Source: Candidatus Trichofilum aggregatum
GTDB taxonomy: Bacteria > Chloroflexota > Anaerolineae > Promineifilales > Promineifilaceae
DNA: 64,000 nt
Direction: 5' to 3'
NCBI GenBank assembly: GCA_016716885.1
Contig: JADJUV010000005.1
Coordinates: 1 to 64,000 of the forward strand
Each line of letters opens with the position of its first letter. The stretch's first letter is position 1. Positions 7,767 through 16,636 of this stretch are shown piece after piece. The notes below the pieces were generated by a model that did not search any database, was not told the origin of the DNA, and saw nothing but the letters and a program-made list of their open reading frames with translations. The position numbers and the translations under genes are program-made.

Positions 7767-10724
7767 ATGAGCGCCTCAAAAATCGGTCCTTACGAAATCA
7801 AGAATACCCTACGTCATGACCGTCAATACTCGCTTTTTGCCGCTTATGATCCCCGCGTCCGCGAAGATGTTGTCCTGAAATTATGGCGCAAAGAGCAAAT
7901 CTCTGGCGACTTTGCCACCCGCGTCCAACGAGAAGCCGAGATCATCAACGGCTTAAACCACCCCGCCATTGTGCCAATTTGGGGCTTTGGCGATTTGGGG
8001 GGCAACCCATACATCGCGACACTGGAGATGGCGGGTGGCACATTGGCTGATCGGCTTAAAAAAGGGCCTCTCTCAACCGAACAAGCCGAACAAAACTTTC
8101 TCCGTCTGGCCCAGGCTGTCGAAGCGCTCCATGAGCGCGACATTGTCCACGGGCATATTCAACCCCAACATATTCTTTTTGATGCCAGAGGGGACATTTA
8201 CCTGGCCTGGGTTGCCAGCCTCTCCTCACAGGTGGATTTTGCCAGCCCGGAACAAAATGATGGGCAGGCAGCCAGTAAAGCCAGCGACGTTTTTTCCCTG
8301 GGTGCGTTGCTTTTGTACCTGTTTACGGGCAAAACCTTAGATACGGTTAAAGCCGAAGAGCTACCAGAGCCTTACATTCCGCTCCTGGACCGTGCCCTCT
8401 ATGAAACGCCCCAAGATCGTTTTGGCTCCGTGCGCGAATTGATAGCGGCTTTTAAATCTCCGGCTAAACCCTTAGCGGGAAGTAGTTTGGGGGCAGCAAC
8501 TGCGGACGACGAGTTTGATTTTGCCAACTGGGGGCTGGATGATGGCTCATCTCAGTCAGTCACTGTTCCACCCTTGCCGCTCCTGACGAACGATGATCCT
8601 TTTGCCGCCTGGGGTGAAGATTTTGGGGGAACATCGGCCAGTGCAACTTCTTCCTTGGGGGATGATGACGATCCGTTTGCCGCGTTTGGCGCGGCCGCAA
8701 CGCCACCCAGCCGCCCGGCTCCACCTACCCCACCCAAACCCAGCACCGACCCGGATGCAGAGATGATGTCTCTGTTTGACTTTGGCGAAGATGAGTATTT
8801 GTCTGAGGCGGAGAGCAACCTGCCCGCGGCCGCGACCCGGCAAAAACCACAACAGCAGTTCGTCTACGATCCTGGGCCAGGGGAATCGCTCGATGAGCCA
8901 TTTCCTGATTGGCTGGAAGGGGAGATAGGCAACCAGCGGGGTGAAACCCTGTTACCGGCCCTGGATCAATTCATGGCGGATAATCAGGTGCAGGACAAAC
9001 GCGCCAAAGCCGGTAAAACGGGTAAAAAAGAAAAGACGCGGCCGCGATCCCGCTCCCTCGATCCCCAAACACGCCGCCTGATTCTCGTAGGGGGGGCCGT
9101 TTTCCTCATACTCCTTTGCCTCATTCCCCTGGCTGTCGCCTTTCTGCCCGGCCTGCTAGAACCCCAAGTCACCATAATCGCCACGGCCCCAGCCATCGCC
9201 ACCGCTACCCCCACCCAAAACCCCAACCTGCCACCACCAACCGCCACGCCTACCCCATCTATCCAAATCAACTCCCCCTTGCCCGACACCCAGATTGATC
9301 TGGGTGAAGTCGTGACCATCAACATCACCATCACCGATATGGTGGGTTTACGCGCTGTTTCCATTCTGGTTAACGAACAACTCATTGGCAACTACACCGT
9401 CAATGGCGACATGGTTTACTCCCTCACCCAGGAATGGGTTCCGGATCAGGGGGGCAACAAACGGTTGAGCATCATCGCCACCAACCGTAATGGCGATACC
9501 ATGACCTCAGAGACCATTCTTATTCGCGTGGTTGACCAAACCTCAATGGAGCTAAACGGTCCCATCTGGGCCAGAATAGAGTCCAATGTCAGCGCCATTC
9601 GGGAGCTTGATGCGCTTAAGCCGGTAGTGCCAGACCTGCTAGGCCGAACAGAACTGATTCAGCGGTATCAGACCAACTATTTCACCAGTTACACCCGTGA
9701 AGATGCCAACCAGGATGTCCTGGTTTTCTACGCTTTTGACTTTGTCGCCCGTGATTACGACTTGTATCTTCGTTATAGTCAATATCTGGGTGAAAATGTG
9801 GGGGGCTATTACGACCCGGCCACCGAGGAGTTTGTCGTAGTGAACCGGGGCGAGACGATGACCCCACTGGGTCAACTTATCTATGCCCATGAGTTTATGC
9901 ACGCCCTTCAAGATCAACATTTTCAGCTAGACATCCTGACCGAAACGAGCCTGACCACCGATGCGAACCTGGCTTTGCGCGGGTTAGCTGAAGGGGAAGC
10001 CGAGTTGGTGCAGAATTTGTACCTGGAAGGGGCTTTTTTCACCCCTGAAGAACAGGTGGAACTGTTTAATGAAAGTAACATTGGTTCGACCCAAGACACG
10101 ACGGGCCGCGACATTCCTCTCATTCTGGTGGCTGGTTTCTACTTTCCCTATGATTCAGGCGGTGCGTTTGTCAACTATCTTTATGAGCGGGGTGGTTGGG
10201 CCGCCATTAACCAGGCGTGGGCGAATCCACCCCAGTCTACAGAACAAATCTATCACCCAGAGCGATATGTAGCCGGGGATGTGCCCCAAATCGTGACGGT
10301 TGTCCCGTTAACAGACACACTGGGAGCCGATTGGCAACTGGTGCGCCAGGAAACCGCAGGCGAATTTTTCATCCGGCAACATCTGACACTGCAATTAGGG
10401 GCTGAAGATGCGGAAATTGCCAGCACAGGCTGGGGCGGCGATCAGTTTGCGGTGTACTGGAACGCCTCGGTTCAGGATATTGTGGTGTTATTTCGAGCTA
10501 CCTGGGATACAGCGGGTGATGCGGCGGAGTTCGCGGCCGCGTATGGGGGTTATAACAATAGTGCTGAACGTACTTTCCTGGGGTTGCAAGCCGATGGGTC
10601 AGCTTGCTGGCAAAGTACCGATGTGGTTTGTTTGTATGCGCTAGACACAGAAACGCTGGTTGTAAGAGCACCTTCACTAGAACTGGCGGGTGTGATTGCG
10701 GCCGCGCAGTTAGCCGACTCCTAA
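7767..10724 (+). CDS. Transmembrane pseudokinase fused to an extracellular metallopeptidase
   Basis: A 985-residue multidomain protein. Residues 8-230 follow the Ser/Thr kinase fold: Lys38 in VVLKLW, an APE-like SPEQ (160-163) and SDVFSLG. However, the catalytic loop HRDxKxxN is replaced by HGHIQPQH (128-135) and no DFG is present, so catalysis is unlikely. A long acidic, Pro-rich linker leads to one membrane helix (about 435-463) and then a Thr/Pro linker. Next comes an Ig-like domain (about 495-590). The C-terminal metallopeptidase-like domain has HEFMH at 708-712 and EGEAE at 742-746, giving two His and a likely Glu zinc ligand. By topology the pseudokinase is cytoplasmic and the peptidase outside. 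Confidence 0.85.
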   Translation: MSASKIGPYEIKNTLRHDRQYSLFAAYDPRVREDVVLKLWRKEQISGDFATRVQREAEIINGLNHPAIVPIWGFGDLGGNPYIATLEMAGGTLADRLKKGPLSTEQAEQNFLRLAQAVEALHERDIVHGHIQPQHILFDARGDIYLAWVASLSSQVDFASPEQNDGQAASKASDVFSLGALLLYLFTGKTLDTVKAEELPEPYIPLLDRALYETPQDRFGSVRELIAAFKSPAKPLAGSSLGAATADDEFDFANWGLDDGSSQSVTVPPLPLLTNDDPFAAWGEDFGGTSASATSSLGDDDDPFAAFGAAATPPSRPAPPTPPKPSTDPDAEMMSLFDFGEDEYLSEAESNLPAAATRQKPQQQFVYDPGPGESLDEPFPDWLEGEIGNQRGETLLPALDQFMADNQVQDKRAKAGKTGKKEKTRPRSRSLDPQTRRLILVGGAVFLILLCLIPLAVAFLPGLLEPQVTIIATAPAIATATPTQNPNLPPPTATPTPSIQINSPLPDTQIDLGEVVTINITITDMVGLRAVSILVNEQLIGNYTVNGDMVYSLTQEWVPDQGGNKRLSIIATNRNGDTMTSETILIRVVDQTSMELNGPIWARIESNVSAIRELDALKPVVPDLLGRTELIQRYQTNYFTSYTREDANQDVLVFYAFDFVARDYDLYLRYSQYLGENVGGYYDPATEEFVVVNRGETMTPLGQLIYAHEFMHALQDQHFQLDILTETSLTTDANLALRGLAEGEAELVQNLYLEGAFFTPEEQVELFNESNIGSTQDTTGRDIPLILVAGFYFPYDSGGAFVNYLYERGGWAAINQAWANPPQSTEQIYHPERYVAGDVPQIVTVVPLTDTLGADWQLVRQETAGEFFIRQHLTLQLGAEDAEIASTGWGGDQFAVYWNASVQDIVVLFRATWDTAGDAAEFAAAYGGYNNSAERTFLGLQADGSACWQSTDVVCLYALDTETLVVRAPSLELAGVIAAAQLADS

Positions 10725-10734
10725 TTAACGGGCG

Positions 10735-10832
10735 TTTGGCGTTTTTCAATGTCACCTCTGGAGATTAAGAGATTAAGAGACTGAGAGACTGAGAGATTTC
10801 TAGAAGTCGTGCTAATTTTCGCCCCCTCGCCC
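10735..10832 (+). repeat. Nested-palindrome intergenic repeat, copy A
   Basis: It follows the pattern TTTGGCG-T-tract, CCTCTGGAGA, a run of GAGACTGA-type units, ATTTCTAGA, then CTAATTTTCGCC. It lies between two convergent genes. This copy has a weaker inner arm (TTCTAGAAG) than copies C and D. Confidence 0.8.
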
Positions 10833-10861
10833 TGTCGCTTTGTCGCCGCGTCCCCAATAAC

Positions 10862-11761
10862 TTATCGTTTGTCCCCTCCCAACCCTGGCGCGATCATCCG
10901 TTCGTGGGTAGACAGGGCGGAAATAGATAACATCGGTTTATCCTCTTCCTGCTGGAGCCGCCCACGAATGAGCAGGAAAGCCGCATTCGTAAACGTAACC
11001 CCACCAAAAAACCAGACCGTAACCCCGGCCAATAGCTGTTGTGCCCGCTCCCCACTCACATCCATCACCTGAATCTCATTAGCTGGATACACGTAAATGT
11101 GGCTCTCGCTAAACATGAGCATTCCGCCCAATAGTTTCAAGGGCAACGCACCCAGGGCGGCAAATATCACACGCAACCAAAAATTGGGCAGTTCGTGCAG
11201 GCGTGGACTGGCCTGGGTAATAATCCACCAGTAAAACAGGCCAGCCATAAACATGCTGGTTAATTCCAGGGTGCGGAGCCAGGGGGTGTACCGGGCGGCG
11301 TTGTGCAAAATTGGGTCATACCAAAGCGTGAAAGCGGCGATGAACCCCACCCAAATAGCGCCAACCGGGGTCAGTTGTTGCACGCGGCCGCGGCCCTTCG
11401 TGCCTTCTCCCCAATATCGTTCCAGCCATTGCTGCCAACGCCAGGGCAACCCAACCTTCAGCACCGGAACCGGATCACCCACCAGTAACAAGGCAGGTAC
11501 GGGAGCTAACAAAAGGATGTGTTGGCTCACCCGGGCAAACAGATAGGCCTGGGCCAGGTGATATAACGGCGAAATGAGCACCAGGGCTAGCAGAAACAGC
11601 CCACTAAAAAATGCCAGTGGCCGCCAGAACAATAGGGGTTCAGATGTAGACTGGATCCATTGCCATCCCCGCACATAGACAATGGTTACCCCTGCTAGCA
11701 GGAATAACAAGAGTGGCTGCCAATGCCACATAGCTGGGGCCACATCACCCAATTGAATCAT
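10862..11761 (-). CDS. ctaG: CtaG-type membrane protein (caa3 oxidase assembly family)
   Basis: An integral membrane protein of 299 residues with about seven helices. It matches the CtaG_caa3 family by its pattern: an N-terminal helix pair, a Pro-rich turn (LISPLYHLAQAYLFARV), the conserved SQHILLLAPVPALLLVGDP, and late His-containing helices. Family members are needed for assembly of caa3-type cytochrome oxidase or copper delivery in Bacillus; the role here is inferred. It has no oxidase genes next to it. It ends head-on against the pseudokinase gene, with repeat copy A between them. Confidence 0.85.
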   Translation of the reverse strand: MIQLGDVAPAMWHWQPLLLFLLAGVTIVYVRGWQWIQSTSEPLLFWRPLAFFSGLFLLALVLISPLYHLAQAYLFARVSQHILLLAPVPALLLVGDPVPVLKVGLPWRWQQWLERYWGEGTKGRGRVQQLTPVGAIWVGFIAAFTLWYDPILHNAARYTPWLRTLELTSMFMAGLFYWWIITQASPRLHELPNFWLRVIFAALGALPLKLLGGMLMFSESHIYVYPANEIQVMDVSGERAQQLLAGVTVWFFGGVTFTNAAFLLIRGRLQQEEDKPMLSISALSTHERMIAPGLGGDKR

Positions 11762-11843
11762 CGGTATTCTCCCCTTGTGCGTTTCACAGAGTAATCATAC
11801 TCAGAGAAAAGGGGATGAGGCAATGGCTGGGAATAAGAGGTTA

Positions 11844-11876
11844 AGCGTGGTTCGATCTTGGCGATTGAACCACGCT
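11844..11876. repeat. Hairpin of the TTGGC-loop family, copy 2
   Basis: A 14-bp stem (AGCGTGGTTCGATC at 11844-11857 with GATTGAACCACGCT at 11863-11876, one G-U pair) has loop TTGGC. It lies 14 bp beyond the stop of the zinc-ribbon membrane protein at 11890. There is no T tract on either side, so it is not a plain intrinsic terminator. Confidence 0.85.
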
Positions 11877-11889
11877 ATTAATCACCGAA

Positions 11890-12831
11890 TCAGGAGCGGC
11901 CTTTCAGGGGGGTGCCGCATTGGCGACAGAAACGATCATCCGAACTGGCTTCGCGGCCGCATTGGTGACAAAAACGCGCCTCACCCGTGGGGGTCTCCGG
12001 TGTCTGTTTATGGGCCGGACCCGGCCGAGCAGGTGTAGGCCGACGGCGTACCACGGGGCGGCTTTTTTGGGCAGAACGCTCCCGCAACCCTTGCCAGATA
12101 AGGGTAGCAGAAATGATCAACCCACCTACCCCGGCCAGAATAAGGGGTAAGTTACCGTTACCGGAGGCGGCAGTGGTCTGTTCCGGCTCACTGGCTGGGG
12201 GAGCAGAAGCCGTATCCCCTTCAGTAGCCGTCTCTACAGTTAGCACATTGTCGGCCAAGGTGTAAGTGAGATCAAATTCAAGGGGTTGCCCGGCGGCCAG
12301 GGTTTGGGGGGCCAGCAGGTGATACGTGAGACCGTCTTGCCCGGTGGTGACGCTTTGGGGGGCTGGGCTGATGGCAAAATTGGTCGCGGCCGCAGGCTCT
12401 TGCACATTAACCGTCACACTAGCAACAGCAAAAGGGAAAACCCAGTCAGCCGCAAAAGACCGCTCTTCGCCACTCTGCTCATAAGGCAAATAATACTCTA
12501 CCCGAAAACGGCTATCCGGAGTGGTGAGCGTCACCGCACCGTCAGACTCCTCAAAAACAATATCGTCTACCAACGTGTTCGTGGTAGAGATACGCGCCAC
12601 AGCATGAACATCAGCATTGGCAGGCAAGGGAATGGTAACAGTGGCGGGTAAAGCCACCGTTGGGGCCAACGATCCGGTTATTAACACCAACACGGTGGGC
12701 CGATCATAATCGGGCCATAGCTCAACCGCCAGAGTTGCCAGGTCAGGGGAGCTTTCTTGCGCCTGGGCCGGTAAGGCCAGAAATAATGTTAGACAAAGGA
12801 GAAAAAAGAGAAGAAGTTGCCTGTGTTTCAT
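11890..12831 (-). CDS. Secreted-domain membrane protein with cytoplasmic zinc ribbon
   Basis: A 313-residue protein. The ATG at 12831 (MKHRQLLLFF) is chosen because it opens a clear signal peptide (FFLLCLTLFLALPAQA), whereas upstream sequence in frame is repeat-derived. An extracytoplasmic beta-rich domain of about 170 residues has no family I recognise. Then come a membrane helix (LPLILAGVGGLIISATLIW), a basic Pro-rich stretch, and a C-terminal zinc ribbon with CHQCG and CRQCG pairs. The fold predicts the zinc ribbon inside the cell. The next gene upstream also ends in a zinc ribbon. Confidence 0.75.
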   Translation of the reverse strand: MKHRQLLLFFLLCLTLFLALPAQAQESSPDLATLAVELWPDYDRPTVLVLITGSLAPTVALPATVTIPLPANADVHAVARISTTNTLVDDIVFEESDGAVTLTTPDSRFRVEYYLPYEQSGEERSFAADWVFPFAVASVTVNVQEPAAATNFAISPAPQSVTTGQDGLTYHLLAPQTLAAGQPLEFDLTYTLADNVLTVETATEGDTASAPPASEPEQTTAASGNGNLPLILAGVGGLIISATLIWQGLRERSAQKSRPVVRRRPTPARPGPAHKQTPETPTGEARFCHQCGREASSDDRFCRQCGTPLKGRS

Positions 12832-12879
12832 GGTTGACCGTTTACTGTTTCCTGTTTCGTGTGTGTTTACTCGATAGTG

Positions 12880-12965
12880 ATGTTTTTTGCGCTGACTTCT
12901 GGAGACTAAGAGACTGAACGATTGAGAGATTTCCAGAGGTCGTCCAAATTTTCGCCAAAGTCGAG
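12880..12965 (+). repeat. Nested-palindrome intergenic repeat, copy B
   Basis: It contains TTTTTTGCG, TTCTGGAGACTAAGAGACTG, a short GA-rich run, ATTTCCAGAGGTCG and AATTTTCGCCAAAGTCGAG. It sits between two minus-strand genes, over what would be the leader of the 11890-12831 gene. Confidence 0.85.
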
Positions 12966-12998
12966 CAGGTTCATAAAGGCTGGTTACTACGTGTTGGT

Positions 12999-13298
12999 TC
13001 AGGCGCGGCCGCGCAACCGGATGCGGTTTGCCCGGCAATAAGGACATTCGATATCGGTGTAGTCGCGGCCGCAGGTACGGCAACTGCGAACCTCTACGGG
13101 CCGCTCATCCGCCAAAGATCCCAGCACCAACACCACATCTTCCTGTTCATGCTGCGCCAGCCAAGCCTGTAAATCCTGTTCCCCTATCACCCATCGGCCC
13201 GCAGCATCTCGCCGAATGATTCCCTGCATCACACTCAAATCCATCTCATAAGCAGTGGATGCCAGTTTTAAGATGGCCGCACGCCGGTTTGTATTCAT
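12999..13298 (-). CDS. Small zinc-ribbon hypothetical protein
   Basis: A 99-residue protein. The N-terminal half (residues 5-50) looks helical and could be a small DNA-binding-type module: VMQGIIRRDAAGRWVIGEQD followed by LQAWLAQHE resembles a helix-turn-helix with a short wing. The C-terminal half has two Cys pairs, CRTCG and CPYC, 10-11 residues apart, forming a zinc ribbon. A regulatory or nucleic-acid-binding role is inferred. It lies upstream of the zinc-ribbon membrane protein on the same strand, with repeat copy B between them. Confidence 0.65.
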   Translation of the reverse strand: MNTNRRAAILKLASTAYEMDLSVMQGIIRRDAAGRWVIGEQDLQAWLAQHEQEDVVLVLGSLADERPVEVRSCRTCGRDYTDIECPYCRANRIRLRGRA

Positions 13299-13440
13299 GA
13301 GAAACCTATCGCTTCATTCGTGCCCCTTCGGAGCCGATTTTCTTGTCAACGAGTTCAAAATGTGCCCGAACCATTGTTTTGGGGGTTGATTCTGAACTTT
13401 ACGTGGCCTATTATACCCTATGAGTAAGGGGAACTAAGAA

Positions 13441-14076
13441 ATGGACAATGTTGAGAAAAAATTAGAACAGGATATAGACATTTTGGTGGCTATGAGCGCG
13501 GAAATGGACAGTTATTTACGTCATGAGGTGATGTTCTGGCCCATGACTCAGAGCCATATGCCCCGGTTGACCTTGGGTGGGTTTTTCCTACGTGCCCATC
13601 GGCTAACCGCTTTATCCGCGTTGCTTACACCCGAAGATCAAACTCGCGTTGCGCTGGCTTTGGCGCAGTTTAATGAACTGGCAAAAGATAACATCGTGGC
13701 TTTAGAACAGCGGATGTATGAGGAGATTGAAGTGCGTTTACGCCAATGGCAAACATCCTTGCGTGAGTGGCAAGGACAGGCCCCCACGATAACCTTGTAT
13801 GCCACAGGCGTTGAAGTCCGCGCGATGATCACGGCCATGCTGGCGAAGCTTGATTCGCCACCCTTTCAGCAAAACCCTCAGTTAGTGGAGCGGGTTAACA
13901 GCTTGGATCAGGCGTTGCACCGCCGCTGGCGACCGGGGAATTTGTCTGGCCTGCCGCCTGGCAACCTGCTTATCCCCAAGAGGAATATAGCTGGTTGTAC
14001 GGATTGCCAGACACGGGCTGAAAGAACCCTTCCTCTTTTGCCCTTGGCCCAAAACCCAGATCATCCCCCAGGTTGA
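13441..14076 (+). CDS. Hypothetical helical protein, 3' end probably frame-shifted
   Basis: As read, 211 residues, mostly helical (for example LEQRMYEEIEVRLRQWQTS), soluble, family unknown. AAGGGGA before the ATG at 13441 supports the start. As read it overlaps the convergent kinase gene by 16 bp. If one more G stood in the GGGG at 13935-13938, the frame would switch and end as ...WLYGLPDTG with a stop at 14019-14021. That tail looks far more like protein than the written one and removes the overlap. A missed homopolymer base is therefore likely, and the true end is about 14021. Confidence 0.7.
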   Translation: MDNVEKKLEQDIDILVAMSAEMDSYLRHEVMFWPMTQSHMPRLTLGGFFLRAHRLTALSALLTPEDQTRVALALAQFNELAKDNIVALEQRMYEEIEVRLRQWQTSLREWQGQAPTITLYATGVEVRAMITAMLAKLDSPPFQQNPQLVERVNSLDQALHRRWRPGNLSGLPPGNLLIPKRNIAGCTDCQTRAERTLPLLPLAQNPDHPPG

Positions 14077-16343
14077 GTAATGGCCGCCGGCAAGGTGAAG
14101 TAGAAGCAGCTCCCCTGCCCCTCTTCACTTTCCACCCCTACCTCGCCCCCTAACCGGTCAATAATTCTTTTGACAATGGAAAGCCCCAGACCATGCCCTT
14201 TTTCTCGACCAGTGGGGGCTTGAAAAAAGGGATCAAACAAACGAACCTGATTCTGAAGCGAAAGCCCCGGCCCTTTATCCTTAACCCAGAAACGCACGGT
14301 GTCGGCATCTATTGGGTCTGTTCCCAAAGTGATGTGGGGTGGCTGACCGCCATATTTTAAGGCATTGCTCAGGTAGTTGACCCATACGGCTTCAATCCAG
14401 GGACGGTAACCCAGCACAATGGGCCATTCTATCGGTTGCTGGATGCTTGCTTGGGTTTGTTGGATTTCATCTTCTAGCCGGTTTAAGGTGTCTTGAATAA
14501 TTGTGCCCATGTCTAGCGGAGTAACGTTTACTTCAGCTTTACCTAAGGTCGCGAGTAAGAAGAGAGATTCGATCACCTCTTGCATTTTGCGGCCGCTTTT
14601 CCCAATGGTGCGCAAATAATGTTTCTGTTCTTCAGGGGGGGAGCTGTCATAGTTGGTGAGGAGTGCTTCACTAAACATGATGACGCGGGTCAGAATGGCC
14701 TGCAAATCATGGGCGACGGTGTGCGCAAAGGCATCTAGTTCCTGGTTGCGATTTTGCAATTCCTCGGTTCGTTGGATAACCCGTTGCTCTAATTCTTCGT
14801 TGGCCTGCCGTAGGGCTTCAAATAGACGGGCATTCTCCAGGCCAGTAGCCAGATAGTTCGTCAGGGTTTGCACAAAAAGGAGTTCACGCTGGGTGTAGTC
14901 GCGGCCGCGATAGGTATAGAGTTCAGCTAACCCCATCACTTCATCCCGAATAATTAGCGGCACTAAAAGTACCGTTTTGGCCTCATGCCGTTCCAGGATG
15001 TTCTGATCTTCAGGTAATAACGTCTCATCTTCTTGGGTTAAAAAGACAATGGCTTTTTTGTTTAAGGCGCGGCGCATAGCCGGAGACGGCACAAGGGGTG
15101 TATTGAAGCCCTCCGTGCGCACTCCACCCATTGAACGAATCCGTTTCACATTAATCAAAGGGCGGAGCAGGTTTGAGGTTGGATGAGGGGAATAAAGGGC
15201 ACAACCATCACCATCAAACGCGGCCGCAAGGTATTCGCCAATATCGTGCAAAATCTCCTCATTTTGGGTAGCGTGCGTGACAATAGCGCTGGCTGGAACC
15301 AGAATATTCATCTCATCCAATGATACCTTTAGCTGTTCTTGATACGCCTGCCGTTGCGCATCCGCCTTTTTGTGGGCGGTAATGTCTACAAACATAGCTC
15401 GGGTACCAATCACATTGTCGTAGACATCCGTATCTGGTAGCGCCTGCAAAATAGTTTCGATAATACGTCCATCTTTGGTAACCAATTGACGCTCCTCAGC
15501 GACAAAGTTACCTTCTAATGCCTTTTGATAACCGCCCTGCCGCAAACGCTCTTTTGAGGGTTCCGTATAAAGATCAGCCAGAGAGCCGCCAATGAGTTCC
15601 AAACGACTATATCCGGTTATTTCCGTGAGTAGCCGGTTACACTCAACAATGGTCGGTTCCCCACCCCGATTTTCGGTCAGCAGGTACATAACGGGGGCTT
15701 GCTCAAAGAGGCGGCGGTACTTTTGCTCGGTTTGTTTCGCGGCCGCGATAAGACGGGCGTTCATGAGAGCAACCGCAATCTGATTAGAAAAGGCAGCAAT
15801 GAGAGGGACATCCGCTTCTGTCAGGTAGGTTCCACTGACCGTCAGCAGTCCTAATACCTCACCTTCGTGTAAAAAAGGCACTGCGATAACTGCCCGATTG
15901 CCAAAGGCATCCCGGATAAGGGGGGCGTTCTCTTCACCTACAAAAGTTTTATGAAAAAAGACAGCTTCGGCAAAAAAGGTGGGGCGTTTGTGGAAGATCA
16001 CCTGCGCCAGAGGGGGAACCTGGCTAAGGGGAAAAGCCTGTCCTATAACCTGAAAACCCAAGTTCGATTCCAGCGCTTTAAGGCGTGCCTGAATCTTGGG
16101 GGAAAAGGTAAACGATTGAATACTCAGCGTATCCTGCCGGGCATCATACAGATAGAGCGTTCCATCTAGCCCCAACCGCATCATTTGTTGACTAAAAAGG
16201 TGAAAAACTTCCGCTTCACTGTAGGTAGATTGCAGGAGAGCAGACGCGGCCGCGTTCAACGCCTGGATCAACACCAAAGCCCGCTCACCTGGGGGCAGGT
16301 TGATCCAAGGGGGTGGCGATGTGTGCTTGCCGTTGTGCTTCAT
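14061..16343 (-). CDS. Cytosolic GAF-PAS-GAF sensor histidine kinase
   Basis: A 760-residue soluble histidine kinase without membrane segments. In order: a GAF domain (about 35-200), a PAS domain with a following PAC segment (about 205-330; YRRLFEQAPVMYLL, VTKDGRIIETI), a second GAF domain (about 345-505; LVPLIIRDEVMGLAELYT), a coiled coil, a HisKA-like domain with the acceptor His in AHTVAHDLQA, and an ATPase domain with GKGPGLSL-like and GHGLGLSIVKRI boxes. It is an orphan: no response regulator is adjacent. The stimulus is unknown; GAF and PAS often bind small ligands or haem. Confidence 0.9.
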   Translation of the reverse strand: MKHNGKHTSPPPWINLPPGERALVLIQALNAAASALLQSTYSEAEVFHLFSQQMMRLGLDGTLYLYDARQDTLSIQSFTFSPKIQARLKALESNLGFQVIGQAFPLSQVPPLAQVIFHKRPTFFAEAVFFHKTFVGEENAPLIRDAFGNRAVIAVPFLHEGEVLGLLTVSGTYLTEADVPLIAAFSNQIAVALMNARLIAAAKQTEQKYRRLFEQAPVMYLLTENRGGEPTIVECNRLLTEITGYSRLELIGGSLADLYTEPSKERLRQGGYQKALEGNFVAEERQLVTKDGRIIETILQALPDTDVYDNVIGTRAMFVDITAHKKADAQRQAYQEQLKVSLDEMNILVPASAIVTHATQNEEILHDIGEYLAAAFDGDGCALYSPHPTSNLLRPLINVKRIRSMGGVRTEGFNTPLVPSPAMRRALNKKAIVFLTQEDETLLPEDQNILERHEAKTVLLVPLIIRDEVMGLAELYTYRGRDYTQRELLFVQTLTNYLATGLENARLFEALRQANEELEQRVIQRTEELQNRNQELDAFAHTVAHDLQAILTRVIMFSEALLTNYDSSPPEEQKHYLRTIGKSGRKMQEVIESLFLLATLGKAEVNVTPLDMGTIIQDTLNRLEDEIQQTQASIQQPIEWPIVLGYRPWIEAVWVNYLSNALKYGGQPPHITLGTDPIDADTVRFWVKDKGPGLSLQNQVRLFDPFFQAPTGREKGHGLGLSIVKRIIDRLGGEVGVESEEGQGSCFYFTLPAAITQPGG

Positions 16344-16636
16344 AACCCGTTTCTCTCGACCTCAGAGATTCACCCGTTTTAACATGACAAGATTGGTTCA
16401 ATCTTGATGAAGTTTATGATATAGGTCATGGGGGTTTCGTGGGGTGCTCAGTACGGGCTGGCCTGGTGCCTGCCCAGACGGGGCAAACACAAGGGTTGCC
16501 CCTACAAATGGTGTCAAACCCCTGAATTCCCAAAGAGCCTTAATCTCTTATTCTCCAGTGGTGCGCTCAAAAAAACGTCAACCGCCAGAATTTAAGGAAA
16601 GCCGTAGTTTCAAACCACTCTATCTTTCGTAGAAAG
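16344..16636. other. Intergenic region with GGGGCAA/TTGCCCC hairpin
   Basis: A 293-bp gap between two minus-strand genes. It holds a 7-bp hairpin (GGGGCAA 16480-16486, TTGCCCC 16496-16502) of the kind often found as a dispersed intergenic repeat in bacteria, and a lone half of the GGTTCAATCTTG motif near 16394. No gene is seen. Confidence 0.6.

Noticed and set aside
12832..13083. N-terminal extension of the zinc-ribbon membrane protein
   Set aside because: The extra in-frame residues derive from the intergenic repeat and the signal peptide begins only at the Met at 12831.
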